Shown here piece after piece: positions 18,873-27,209 of a DNA stretch of 64,000 bases. A model generated the notes under the pieces. It was not told the DNA's origin, ran no database searches, and saw only the letters and a list, made by a program, of their open reading frames with translations. The translations under genes were made by a program, and so were the position numbers. Source of the DNA: G963662905 sp963662905 (GTDB lineage Bacteria > Bacteroidota > Bacteroidia > Bacteroidales > WRLA01); contig CAXXFD010000003.1 in assembly GCA_963662905.2 (NCBI GenBank), forward strand, positions 1,736,001-1,800,000, given 5' to 3'. Within the stretch, counting starts at the first letter, position 1. The number at the start of each line of letters is the position of its first letter.

Positions 18873-18902
18873 TTGGATTTAGTGAAAAAGGTTATATCTT
18901 TG
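18873..18902 (+). promoter_or_regulatory. Promoter of rpmH
   Basis: A -33 TTG (18873-18875) and the -7 box TATCTTTG (18895-18902) are 19 bp apart, the spacing known for the Bacteroidota housekeeping sigma factor. The ATG follows 25 nt later. Confidence 0.65.
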
Positions 18903-18927
18903 CAGTCCTTTAAAAATCGGACATACA

Positions 18928-19086
18928 ATGAAAAGAACATTTCAACCATCAAGAAGGAAAAGAGTTAACAAGCATGGTTTCAGAGCAAGAATGGCAACTA
19001 AAAATGGTCGTAAGGTTCTTGCACGCAGAAGAGCTAAAGGAAGGAAGAAACTAACTGTTTCTGACGAAAAACTCGACAAAAGGTAG
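18928..19086 (+). CDS. rpmH: 50S ribosomal protein L34
   Basis: A 52-residue gene. The N-terminus MKRTFQPSRRKRVNKHGFR, then ARMATKNGRKVLARRRAKGR and KKLTV, is the full L34 signature; 44-53 residues is normal. L34 is a small basic protein of the large ribosomal subunit. It is flanked by a clear promoter and a strong terminator, so it is a single-gene transcript. dnaA and rnpA, its frequent neighbours in other phyla, are absent, as is usual in Bacteroidota. Confidence 0.98.
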   Translation: MKRTFQPSRRKRVNKHGFRARMATKNGRKVLARRRAKGRKKLTVSDEKLDKR

Positions 19087-19113
19087 TCTAAGAAAGACCT
19101 AAAAATATTCCTG

Positions 19114-19151
19114 AAAGAAGAAAGTTGATGATTCAGCTTTCTTCTTTTTTT
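19114..19151 (+). terminator. Rho-independent terminator of rpmH
   Basis: AAAGAAGAAAGTTGA (19114-19128) pairs with TCAGCTTTCTTCTTT (19133-19147) with one G-U pair and loop TGAT, followed by T residues. Confidence 0.88.
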
Positions 19152-19182
19152 GTTGTTAGCCGGCTTGTCCCGGCTTTTAGTG

Positions 19183-19214
19183 TTTGGATTCTATTGTCAA
19201 ATGCAATAATTTCG
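19183..19214 (+). promoter_or_regulatory. Promoter of the DUF4834-yfhO-type operon
   Basis: TTTG (19183-19186) and TAATTTCG (19207-19214, one mismatch to TAnnTTTG) are separated by 20 bp and lie 26 nt before the ATG. Confidence 0.5.
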
Positions 19215-19240
19215 CACTTGCGTAATAATGTGTAGAAAGA

Positions 19241-19471
19241 ATGGAAGTTTTACTGATAATAATTCTCATCATAATAGTTGCCCCTTATATTTTGCGCTTA
19301 CTTTTTCCGTTTCTATTGAAATGGCTGGTTAAACGCACGCAGCCCGGGCAGCCCAAAAAAGAAAACAAAAAAGAAGGTGATATCCGGGTAGAAATCAAAG
19401 AAAAACCCAACTCCGGAAAATCCGACAATTTAGGAGAATACATTGATTTTGAAGAAATAAAAGACAAATAA
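19241..19471 (+). CDS. DUF4834-type small membrane protein
   Basis: 76 residues. One N-terminal hydrophobic helix (LLIIILIIIVAPYILRLLFPFLL, about residues 4-26) is followed by a charged, Lys/Glu-rich cytoplasmic tail ending in GEYIDFEEIKD. The pattern, including the YIDFEEI end, is that of the Bacteroidota DUF4834 family, which has no known function. It is 5 bp before the YfhO-type gene, so the two are surely co-transcribed. Confidence 0.8.
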   Translation: MEVLLIIILIIIVAPYILRLLFPFLLKWLVKRTQPGQPKKENKKEGDIRVEIKEKPNSGKSDNLGEYIDFEEIKDK

Positions 19472-19476
19472 TTCCA

Positions 19477-21933
19477 ATGACCAATTCCATGAAGAAATTT
19501 GAAACCAAAAACGCATGGCCTTATCTGATTGCTATTGTTGCTTTCCTGGCCATTTCTGTTGTTTATTTTTCTCCGGTTCTTGAAGGCAAAAAGCTCAGGC
19601 AGGCAGATGTTACCAACTGGAAAGGAATGTCGAAAGAAATTAAAGATTACCGTGAAGCAAGCGGGGAAGAGCCTTTGTGGACCAATAGCATGTTTGGCGG
19701 AATGCCGGCATACCAGATTTCCGTACACTACAAAAATAATTTCGTACACAAAATTAGTAAAGTACTCACCCTGTGGCTTCCGCGTCCGCTTGATATTGTT
19801 TTTCTTTATTTTCTGGGCTTTTTCATTTTGCTGTTGGTAATGCGTGTAAATCCCTGGCTGTCTTTTTTGGGTGCAATCGGCTTTGCTTTTTCATCCTATT
19901 TCTTCATTATTTTGGAAGCAGGCCATATTACCAAAGCTATAGCAATTGCATATATGGGGCCGGTCTTGGCTGGCATCATACTTGCCTATCGTGGAAAATA
20001 CCTCTGGGGCCTTGCCCTTACAGCGTTTTTCTTATCCATAGAATTATCGGCAAACCACTTGCAGATCACCTATTATTTACTGATGATTGTCGTGCTCTAT
20101 GGCATTTTCCAGTTTTTTGAAAACCTGCGCGAAAAAAAATTGCCCCACTTTTTTAAAGCCAGTGGGGTTTTAGTAGTAGCGGCAATTCTCGCTGTTTCGG
20201 TGAATATCGCAAATATTTGGTCCACTTATGAATACGGCAAATACACCATACGTGGAAAATCCGAATTGACATCAGAATCACACAACCGTACCAGCGGCCT
20301 GGATATTGATTATGCAACGCAATGGAGTTACGGTGTCCCGGAGACTTTTACTCTTCTGATACCGGATTTTATGGGCGGAGGCTCAGGCAGGACACCTGAT
20401 ATGGACTCCAAAACCTATGAAGAACTGCAAAAATATTTTCCTAAAAACCAGGCAAATCAGTACATCAATTTCTTTTCGTTGTATTGGGGCAAACAGCCAT
20501 TTACTTCCGGTCCGGTTTATGCCGGAGCCATTTTTATGTTCCTCTTCATTTTGGGACTTTTCGTGGTCAAAGGCAAATACAAATGGTGGCTGCTGAGTGC
20601 AACTGTTTTGAGCATCATGCTGGCCTGGGGGAAAAATTTCATGCCACTGACAGAATTTTTCCTCCATTATATGCCCGGCTACAACAAATTCAGAGCTGTA
20701 TCCACCACGCTCGTCATTGCAGAATTCTGTATTCCTCTTCTGGGTATTTTGGCTGTTAAAGAGATTGCATCAGGGAAAATTGACGCAAAAGCAACTGTCC
20801 AAAAACTGGCTTATGCTCTGGGCACTACAGTTGGGCTTATTCTGCTTGTGATGTTATTTGCCGGATCAGCATTTGATTTCTCTGCAGCATCTGATGCGCG
20901 CCTCCTGCAGGCAGGTTTGCCGCAAAGCATCCTTGATGCACTTGAAGCTGACCGCCTTTCACTGCTGCGCAGTGAAGGTATCCGTTCCATCCTTTTCATC
21001 CTGATAGCGGCTATTTCCCTCTGGGCCATCATCAAGCAAAAAATCAAAAAGGAATACGCTTTTATTACCCTGATTTTGGCTGCAACTATTGATATGTGGG
21101 CTGTAAACCGCCGCTACCTCAGCACAGAAAATTTCGAAGATGCGCGCAAAGTGGAATCTCCTTTTACACCAAGCGCTGCAGATCAGCAAATCCTGCAGGA
21201 CAATGACCCAAATTTCCGGGTGCTGAATACAACAGTAAACACATTTAATGATGCCAGCACATCCTATTACCACAAATCCATTGGCGGTTACCATGGTGCG
21301 AAACTGCGTCGTTATCAGGAAATTATAGATAATCATATTGCCAACAACAATATGAAGGTACTGAACATGCTCAACACTAAATACTTCATAATGACTGGAG
21401 CAGATAAACAAGCCGTAGCGCGTTTAAATCCTGCAGCTCTGGGCAATGCCTGGACTGTGGATAAAATCCGTTTTGTTGATAATGCTGATGAAGAGATTGA
21501 CGCATTAGCCGATTTTGCCCCAGCTTCTGAAGCTATTGTGGACAAAAGGTTTGAAGGAACAATCGGAGATTTTGTAGCGCAACCGGATTCCGCAGCCAGT
21601 ATTAAGCTTAAAAGTTATCTCCCCAATGAGCTGATCTATGAATTTAATTCAGAAAAAGATGAGGCCGTCGTATTCTCCGAAATCTATTACGACAAAGGCT
21701 GGAAAGCTTATATTGATGGAGAAGAAGCACCCTATTTCCGAACCAATTACATTTTGCGCGGCATGATCATCCCGAAAGGGCAACATGAAATAAAATGGGA
21801 ATTCAGGCCAAAAGCATATTATACAGGAACCGCAGTTTCCGGAATTGCTTCAGGGCTTATCATTATCCTGATGCTTATCGCATTGGGAAAAGGCTATAAA
21901 GAAGCATTGCACAATAAACCAAAAGAAGACTAA
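19477..21933 (+). CDS. YfhO-family polytopic membrane protein
   Basis: 818 residues with 12 or more hydrophobic segments (for example WPYLIAIVAFLAISVVYF, FLYFLGFFILLLVMRV, GLILLVMLFAGSAF, SGIASGLIIILMLIAL). The first periplasmic loop, with WTNSMFGGMPAYQIS, and the C-terminal beta-domain (VVFSEIYYDKGWKAYIDGE) are typical of the YfhO family, GT-C-like proteins thought to transfer or help transfer sugars from lipid carriers to surface polymers. Its start overlaps no neighbour, but its TAA stop shares a base with the ATG of the next glycosyltransferase (TAATG), suggesting coupled translation and a shared role in surface glycan assembly. The precise substrate is unknown. Confidence 0.85.
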   Translation: MTNSMKKFETKNAWPYLIAIVAFLAISVVYFSPVLEGKKLRQADVTNWKGMSKEIKDYREASGEEPLWTNSMFGGMPAYQISVHYKNNFVHKISKVLTLWLPRPLDIVFLYFLGFFILLLVMRVNPWLSFLGAIGFAFSSYFFIILEAGHITKAIAIAYMGPVLAGIILAYRGKYLWGLALTAFFLSIELSANHLQITYYLLMIVVLYGIFQFFENLREKKLPHFFKASGVLVVAAILAVSVNIANIWSTYEYGKYTIRGKSELTSESHNRTSGLDIDYATQWSYGVPETFTLLIPDFMGGGSGRTPDMDSKTYEELQKYFPKNQANQYINFFSLYWGKQPFTSGPVYAGAIFMFLFILGLFVVKGKYKWWLLSATVLSIMLAWGKNFMPLTEFFLHYMPGYNKFRAVSTTLVIAEFCIPLLGILAVKEIASGKIDAKATVQKLAYALGTTVGLILLVMLFAGSAFDFSAASDARLLQAGLPQSILDALEADRLSLLRSEGIRSILFILIAAISLWAIIKQKIKKEYAFITLILAATIDMWAVNRRYLSTENFEDARKVESPFTPSAADQQILQDNDPNFRVLNTTVNTFNDASTSYYHKSIGGYHGAKLRRYQEIIDNHIANNNMKVLNMLNTKYFIMTGADKQAVARLNPAALGNAWTVDKIRFVDNADEEIDALADFAPASEAIVDKRFEGTIGDFVAQPDSAASIKLKSYLPNELIYEFNSEKDEAVVFSEIYYDKGWKAYIDGEEAPYFRTNYILRGMIIPKGQHEIKWEFRPKAYYTGTAVSGIASGLIIILMLIALGKGYKEALHNKPKED

Positions 21934-22835
21934 TGTACCGGATTTCGGCAATTGTTTGCACATACAACCGCGAATTTTTCCTAAAGAAAGCTTTAGACAG
22001 CCTGGCAGGGCAAAGCCTTTCTGCTGATGAATTTGAAATTGTTTTGGTAAACAACAACTCCACCGATAGCACAGAGCAAATCTGCAAACAATTTCAACAG
22101 GAACAGCCCAACATTGCTTTTACCTATGTAATTGAGAAAAACCAAGGTTTGTCCTTTGCCCGAAACCGTGGGATTGTGGAATCGAAATCGGATTTGGTTA
22201 CTTTTATTGATGACGATGCATGGCTTGAAAAAGATTTCCTGAAAAAGACCGTTGAATTCATGGAATCCAATCCGGAGGTAGCATCTGTTGGCGGCATCAT
22301 CCTCTTGGATTATGAAGACAAAGAGCCATCCTGGATGAATAAATATATGGCCAGCTTGTTTGGCTATTTCAAATACAGCGATAAAAGGGTACAGTTCAGC
22401 AGTTCGGATTATCCGCGTGGATCCAATATGACTTTTCGTACTTCGGTTTTCGAAGAAATCGGGGATTTTAATACGGAATTGGGACGAGTGGGCAAAAACC
22501 TTGCAGGAGGAGAGGAAAAAGACATCTATCAGAGAATCTATAAAAAAGGGCTCAAAGTTTGGTATTTACCTGAATCCATTGTGTATCATGCCGTTCCGTT
22601 GAGCCGAACCACTGAAGAATTCATCAGAAGGCAATCTATTGGAGTAGGCATCAGCGAGCGATTACGGATAAAGGGCAATATAAACGAAAAACTGAACAGA
22701 TACACAATTGAAATAATTAAATGGGGAGCAACCCTACTGCTGTCTATGTATTATCTTTGCAGATTTCAAATACCAAAAGCCGGAATGCTCATCAGGTTTC
22801 GGTATTGGGTAAGTAAGGGGTTGTTTACAGTTTAA
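21933..22835 (+). CDS. GT2-family glycosyltransferase
   Basis: 300 residues. GT-A fold, family 2: ISAIVCTYNREFFLKKALDSL, EIVLVNNNSTDST, GLSFARNRGI, the metal-binding FIDDDAW (the DxD-type motif) and GGEEKDIYQRI. The C-terminal 40 residues contain one hydrophobic stretch (TLLLSMYYLCRF) that may attach it to the inner membrane. The start overlaps the stop of the YfhO gene by 1 bp. The donor and acceptor sugars cannot be told from the sequence; the context suggests a surface polysaccharide or glycoprotein glycan. Confidence 0.9.
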   Translation: MYRISAIVCTYNREFFLKKALDSLAGQSLSADEFEIVLVNNNSTDSTEQICKQFQQEQPNIAFTYVIEKNQGLSFARNRGIVESKSDLVTFIDDDAWLEKDFLKKTVEFMESNPEVASVGGIILLDYEDKEPSWMNKYMASLFGYFKYSDKRVQFSSSDYPRGSNMTFRTSVFEEIGDFNTELGRVGKNLAGGEEKDIYQRIYKKGLKVWYLPESIVYHAVPLSRTTEEFIRRQSIGVGISERLRIKGNINEKLNRYTIEIIKWGATLLLSMYYLCRFQIPKAGMLIRFRYWVSKGLFTV

Positions 22836-22850
22836 AACCAATTTGTATTC

Positions 22851-23735
22851 ATGAACAAATCACGTTTTCAGATTTTTATAGAGGACTTAGTAGTAACGAG
22901 CCTTAGTGTACTTAAGATAATACTACTAACAAAAGTTTTCACAAAGAGAATCCTCCCAAGCGGAAATGAAAGCAAAGATTGCGTAATTCTTGGGAACGGC
23001 CCCTCGCTCAACAACTCTCTTGAAAAAAACGCAGATTTTATTAAAGATAAAGACCTTTTTGTTGTCAATTTTTTCTGGAAATCAGAAAAATTTGAACAGC
23101 TCAAACCAAGGTATTATTTAATTCAATCCACCAGTTACTGGATTGATGGCCTCATTGACCAAAACGATCAAGGCAGAAAGGAAACTTTTAAGCAAATTGC
23201 AGAAAAAACTAAATGGGAAATGACTCTATTTGTACCAATGATTGCTAAAAACAAAAAACATTGGAGAAAAGAGTTGGATCTTAATAAGCACATCAACATC
23301 CAATTTCTGAACATCACTGCTATTGAAGGATTTAAAAGCTTTTGTTTTTTTGCTTTCAGACAGAACTGGGGGATGCCAAGACCCCATAATGTACTCATTG
23401 CCAACATTAAAGTTGCCATTGAATTAAGATACCAAAGCATTTATTTGTTTGGCGCAGACCATTCGTGGATAAAAGAAATTTTCGTTTCCGAAGACAATCA
23501 GGTTTATCTGACTCAGAAGCATTTTTATGATGAAAAAACAGCTAAAGCAGATGTTATGTATTATGGCAACAAAAATCAAAGAAGGAATATCGCACAAATT
23601 CTTGAAAAGTTCTTACACTCATTCAATGCTTACTATTTGCTGAATGAATATGCGCAATGGTCAGGGGTAGAAGTATTCAATGCTACAAATGGATCTTATA
23701 TTGACGCCTTTCCTAGGATTAAAATTAACAACTAA
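22851..23735 (+). CDS. GT42/DUF115-like putative glycosyltransferase
   Basis: 294 residues, not placed with certainty. The segment DCVILGNGPSLNNSLEKN (44-60) resembles the nucleotide-binding GNGPSL loop shared by GT42 sialyltransferases (CstII type) and DUF115/Maf flagellin-glycosylation proteins. The later ANIKVAIELRYQSIYLFGADHS (184-204) resembles the region around the second conserved block of the same proteins. An N-terminal hydrophobic stretch (LVVTSLSVLKIILLTKVF) could be membrane-associated. Its place in a cassette with a NeuB-like synthase and two cytidylyltransferase-like domains makes a nonulosonate transferase a reasonable guess, but this is inference. Confidence 0.6.
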   Translation: MNKSRFQIFIEDLVVTSLSVLKIILLTKVFTKRILPSGNESKDCVILGNGPSLNNSLEKNADFIKDKDLFVVNFFWKSEKFEQLKPRYYLIQSTSYWIDGLIDQNDQGRKETFKQIAEKTKWEMTLFVPMIAKNKKHWRKELDLNKHINIQFLNITAIEGFKSFCFFAFRQNWGMPRPHNVLIANIKVAIELRYQSIYLFGADHSWIKEIFVSEDNQVYLTQKHFYDEKTAKADVMYYGNKNQRRNIAQILEKFLHSFNAYYLLNEYAQWSGVEVFNATNGSYIDAFPRIKINN

Positions 23736-23739
23736 TAAG

Positions 23740-24297
23740 ATGGCCACGAATCCAAGTCAGCTAAGGCAGCACCTAAAATTTACTTTCGCCAATAAAATCA
23801 GGCTTATTAGTGCAAAAAGAAGATTGGGTAAATGCGGCGAAAAAGTATTTATCGATAAGAATGTTTCATTCATGCGCTTCCCCAAGAACATTAAATTAGC
23901 CGACAACATCGTCATTAAAGAAGGCTCAAGGATATGTAGCTGCAATACTGATGCAAAAATTTCAATTGGGCAAAACACAACGATTGGTTATCATAATTTC
24001 ATTTTTTGCAGCAATCACATCAGCATAGGCTCGGATTGCCTTATAGCCCCTTTTGTATATATCGTTGACAGTAATCATACTACAGATCGAAATAAGCTGA
24101 TCAATCAGCAAGCAAACACAACGGCTCCCATCACAATTGGAGATGATGTTTGGATTGCCTCAAATGTTACTATTTTAAAAGGAGTAACTATAGGCCAAGG
24201 GGCAATTATTGCAGCCAACTCAGTTGTAAATAAAGACGTCCCCCCATATGAAATCCATGGAGGATCCCCAGCAAAAAAAATTGGAACAAGGAAATAA
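23740..24297 (+). CDS. Hexapeptide-repeat acyltransferase (LbH fold)
   Basis: 185 residues from the ATG at 23740, 4 nt after the previous stop; an in-frame start at 23680 would overlap the previous gene by 56 bp. The left-handed beta-helix is seen in repeats such as ISIGQNTTIGYHNF, the long loop with SNHTTDRNKL, then ITIGDDVWIASNVTILKGVTIGQGAI and the end VNKDVPPYEIHGGSPAKKIG, as in maltose/WbbJ-type O-acetyltransferases. It probably acetylates a sugar of the cassette's glycan. Substrate unknown. Confidence 0.88.
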   Translation: MATNPSQLRQHLKFTFANKIRLISAKRRLGKCGEKVFIDKNVSFMRFPKNIKLADNIVIKEGSRICSCNTDAKISIGQNTTIGYHNFIFCSNHISIGSDCLIAPFVYIVDSNHTTDRNKLINQQANTTAPITIGDDVWIASNVTILKGVTIGQGAIIAANSVVNKDVPPYEIHGGSPAKKIGTRK

Positions 24298-24310
24298 AAA
24301 CCAATACACT

Positions 24311-25012
24311 ATGAACATAGGCTTTATCATTTTATGCCGATATAATTCCAGAAGGCTACCGGGAAAAATCCTAAAAAAAATAAATGGGAAACCAATTCTC
24401 CAATACATCATTGAACGCTTGCAAACAGTTATAAATTCGAACAATATCGTCATAGCAACTTCGGAAGAAGAAACAGATGATCCTATTGAATCCTACTGCC
24501 TAAACAATAATATTAACCTCTTTCGTGGCTCATTAGAAAATGTTTCCGGTCGCTTTCTTGCCTGTGCAGAGAATTATGGTTTTGATTTTGCTACACGGAT
24601 AAACGGTGACAACTTCTTTATGGATGCAAGCACACTAAGGGAGATGATAAAAATTACCTGCACGGGCAAGTATAATTTTGTAAGCAACCTAAAGGGAAGG
24701 ACTTTCCCGAAAGGAATGAGCATTGAGATTGTTAGAACAGACTTCTATAAAGACAAATTTCAGCAGTTTTCATCAAATGATGATTTCGAACATGTAACGC
24801 TCAATCTGTATCAAAATGAATCGGAATCAGATAAATTTTATCACTATAAAAACACTCAATGTCCTGAAGCTGGTGGAATACAACTTGCAATTGATGACCA
24901 AGATGATTTTCATTTGGCCGAGCAAATAATTCATACTTTTGCAGAAGACCATACCAGGTATGGACTTAATGAAGTATTTCAGTTATACCAAAAGTATAGC
25001 AAGCATGAATAA
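24311..25012 (+). CDS. SpsF-like cytidylyltransferase
   Basis: 233 residues from the ATG at 24311; an earlier in-frame ATG at 24248 lies inside the previous gene. The nucleotide-binding start IGFIILCRYNSRRLPGKILKKINGKPILQYIIERL has the R-x-x-S-x-R-L-P-G-K motif of SpsF and CMP-KDO/CMP-NeuAc synthetase relatives, and ATRINGDNFFMD carries the metal Asp. In Bacillus, SpsF works beside SpsE (a NeuB homologue), and here the next gene is a NeuB/SpsE homologue whose ATG overlaps this stop by 8 bp. It probably activates the nonulosonate as its CMP derivative. Confidence 0.82.
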   Translation: MNIGFIILCRYNSRRLPGKILKKINGKPILQYIIERLQTVINSNNIVIATSEEETDDPIESYCLNNNINLFRGSLENVSGRFLACAENYGFDFATRINGDNFFMDASTLREMIKITCTGKYNFVSNLKGRTFPKGMSIEIVRTDFYKDKFQQFSSNDDFEHVTLNLYQNESESDKFYHYKNTQCPEAGGIQLAIDDQDDFHLAEQIIHTFAEDHTRYGLNEVFQLYQKYSKHE

Positions 25013-26033
25013 AAACACCTTTAGTGGCAAATACGGCCCTATGCTAATAGCCGAAATTGGTGGAAACCATGAGGGAAATTTTGAATATGCTAAAAAATTA
25101 ACTCAATTGGCAATTTCAACAGGGGTTGATGTAATTAAATTTCAACTCTATACGGGAGATTCACTCGTTAGCCGGCTGGAGAGCCCTGACCGTAACAAGC
25201 ACTTTAGAAAATTTGAACTCAGCAAGCAACAACATCTCGAATTGGCCAAAATGGTTCAGGATGCCGGTATTATTTATATGGCTTCCGTCTGGGATTTAGA
25301 AATATTTGACTGGATAGATCCATATATCCCAATATACAAAATTGGCAGTGGTGATCTTACTGCATATCCCGTTTTAAAGAAAATTGCGGCCAAATCCAAA
25401 CCAATGATTCTCTCAACAGGGCTCTCAACAGAAATTGAAGTTTTGGACTGCATCAAGTTTATTCAGGAATGCAACCCAATTTACAAATCTTCTGATATGT
25501 TAGCTGCTTTGCAATGTACTTCAATGTACCCAATCAATAATACTGATGCCAATTTAGCAGTTATAAAGCGTTATAAAGACATCACAGGCTTAACAACAGG
25601 CTATTCGGATCATACAGTTGGAAGCCAGGCAATGTTATATGCCTATGCCATGGGAGCTGAAATTTTTGAGTTTCATTTTACGGATTCTCGCGAAGGAAAA
25701 ACGTTCCGCGACCACAAAGTATCGCTCACACCACAAGAAGTTATTGATTTCCAAAAGGAAATACAGGAAATAAACAAATTAAAAGGTTCCGATAAAAAAG
25801 AGCCGCTTCCCATTGAAATCGAAAACGGACACCACATTTCATTCCGACGTGCCGTTTATCCCGCAACAGACATTCCTGCAGGAACTATTTTAAATGAAAG
25901 CAACTTATGTTGTTTAAGACCAAATCATGGAATTGACTGTCGTGATTATGACCGCCTTATTGGGAAAACCTCAAAAATTAACCTAAAAGCTCATCAAAAG
26001 CTTGAATGGGATTTTTTTACTGATCAAAAATAA
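25005..26033 (+). CDS. NeuB/SpsE-like nonulosonate synthase with SAF domain
   Basis: 342 residues from the ATG at 25005. A TIM-barrel condensing domain holds the expected catalytic residues: E17 in LIAEIGGNHEG, K45 in VIKFQL, K112 in YKIGSGDLT, H224 in EFHFT and D236 in RDHKVSL. The C-terminal SAF/antifreeze-like domain (about 277-342) has the reaching Arg in SFRRAVYPATDI. The family condenses phosphoenolpyruvate with an N-acetylhexosamine-type sugar to make sialic, legionaminic or pseudaminic-type acids. EFHFT in place of the usual EKHFT marks it as a divergent branch. No aminotransferase, epimerase or NeuC-type gene is in the window to name the product. Confidence 0.88.
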   Translation: MNKNTFSGKYGPMLIAEIGGNHEGNFEYAKKLTQLAISTGVDVIKFQLYTGDSLVSRLESPDRNKHFRKFELSKQQHLELAKMVQDAGIIYMASVWDLEIFDWIDPYIPIYKIGSGDLTAYPVLKKIAAKSKPMILSTGLSTEIEVLDCIKFIQECNPIYKSSDMLAALQCTSMYPINNTDANLAVIKRYKDITGLTTGYSDHTVGSQAMLYAYAMGAEIFEFHFTDSREGKTFRDHKVSLTPQEVIDFQKEIQEINKLKGSDKKEPLPIEIENGHHISFRRAVYPATDIPAGTILNESNLCCLRPNHGIDCRDYDRLIGKTSKINLKAHQKLEWDFFTDQK

Positions 26034-26040
26034 TCATTAT

Positions 26041-27153
26041 ATGAAATGGTATAAAAAAACAAGCTTGTCCACTAATGGTAATTTTGAAAAAGAAACCTGG
26101 ATAAGACAGGATGGCAATAAAACCGAATCTTTTGAAGTAGATGTTTATCTGGGTAAAAAAACAGATTTACTGAGTCTTAAAAAAAACATTGTTGAAAACA
26201 TCAAAAAGAATGTAGCTTATTACAATAAAAGCCGCACAGACTTATTTGCTCAACCTGAAATGGAAGAAGTATGTTGTTGCCCTGTATGTAGTGAATCATC
26301 ACAGAACACAATATTAAAAACCACAATTTATGGTGCTAATTATGCCCAATGTACTTCATGTACACATGTTTATCTAACTAAAAGGCCTGCGCAGAAAGCT
26401 ATTCATAACTTTTACCTGAACAATGTAACCTACGCAGCAACCTACACAGATAGATCAGCAGCGGAATCCCGGCTAAACGCAATTGCAGTTCCATGGGTAA
26501 AATGGACCATTGATTTGTTTTTTCAAAAATTTGGACGAAAACCAAAAAAAATCCTGGATATAGGTTCTGGTGCCGGACATTTTGTTGAAGCATGCAGAAG
26601 AGAAGGCATTGACGCTCATGGTATAGAACTTAGCGAATCCAGCAGAGAATTTGCCAAAAATATTTGGAACATCGAAATGGATGGCAGAGATTTTACAGAA
26701 ATCTATACGGAATATACTGACTTTGATATTATCACCTTTTGGGGACTACTTGAGCACACACCCAATCCGGGATTGCTCCTTGATTGCGCAAAACAATCTC
26801 TTAACAAAAACGGAAATCCGGGAATGGTTATATCAAAGTTGCCCCGATGGGATTCTCTAAGTTCAGCCATTCAACGACTTTCCACAGATTCCGTAATCAG
26901 GCATTTGGATCCAATGGGACATATTATGGCATTTACAGATGCTTCTGCTGCGGAACTATATCACAAACATGGATTCAAACCTGTTGCCGGATGGTATTAT
27001 GGGATGGATGTTTATGAAACTTTAATGCAAATAGGTAACCAGATTGACAAATATGATCATCTGACCCAAACCAGCAAACTCCAAATTGAGTTACAACAAT
27101 TTATTGATGATGTGCGCTTTTCGGATGGTTTAACACTTGTTGGTATTGTATAA
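26041..27153 (+). CDS. SAM-dependent methyltransferase with Cys4 zinc-binding motif
   Basis: 370 residues from the ATG at 26041, 7 nt after the previous stop. A probable zinc site is formed by CPVC (80-83) and CTSC (104-107) before a class I methyltransferase domain with motif I ILDIGSGAGHFVEACR (171-186) and GIELSESSREFAKN; the acidic motif FDIITFWGLLEHTPNPGLLL follows. The Cys4-plus-methyltransferase layout recalls sugar C-methyltransferases, but also many uncharacterised glycan-locus enzymes. It probably methylates a sugar or a nonulosonate in the cassette. The target is not known. Confidence 0.8.
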   Translation: MKWYKKTSLSTNGNFEKETWIRQDGNKTESFEVDVYLGKKTDLLSLKKNIVENIKKNVAYYNKSRTDLFAQPEMEEVCCCPVCSESSQNTILKTTIYGANYAQCTSCTHVYLTKRPAQKAIHNFYLNNVTYAATYTDRSAAESRLNAIAVPWVKWTIDLFFQKFGRKPKKILDIGSGAGHFVEACRREGIDAHGIELSESSREFAKNIWNIEMDGRDFTEIYTEYTDFDIITFWGLLEHTPNPGLLLDCAKQSLNKNGNPGMVISKLPRWDSLSSAIQRLSTDSVIRHLDPMGHIMAFTDASAAELYHKHGFKPVAGWYYGMDVYETLMQIGNQIDKYDHLTQTSKLQIELQQFIDDVRFSDGLTLVGIV

Positions 27154-27209
27154 TTGATGTAGGCCCAATTTTTAACTGAAAGAAAAATATTAATTCCACT
27201 TAATTGAAA

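Noticed and set aside
25005..26033. Suspected loss of NeuB activity because EKHFT reads EFHFT
   Set aside because: The family's catalytic Glu, both Lys, His, Asp and the SAF-domain Arg are all present; the changed Lys is not one of them.
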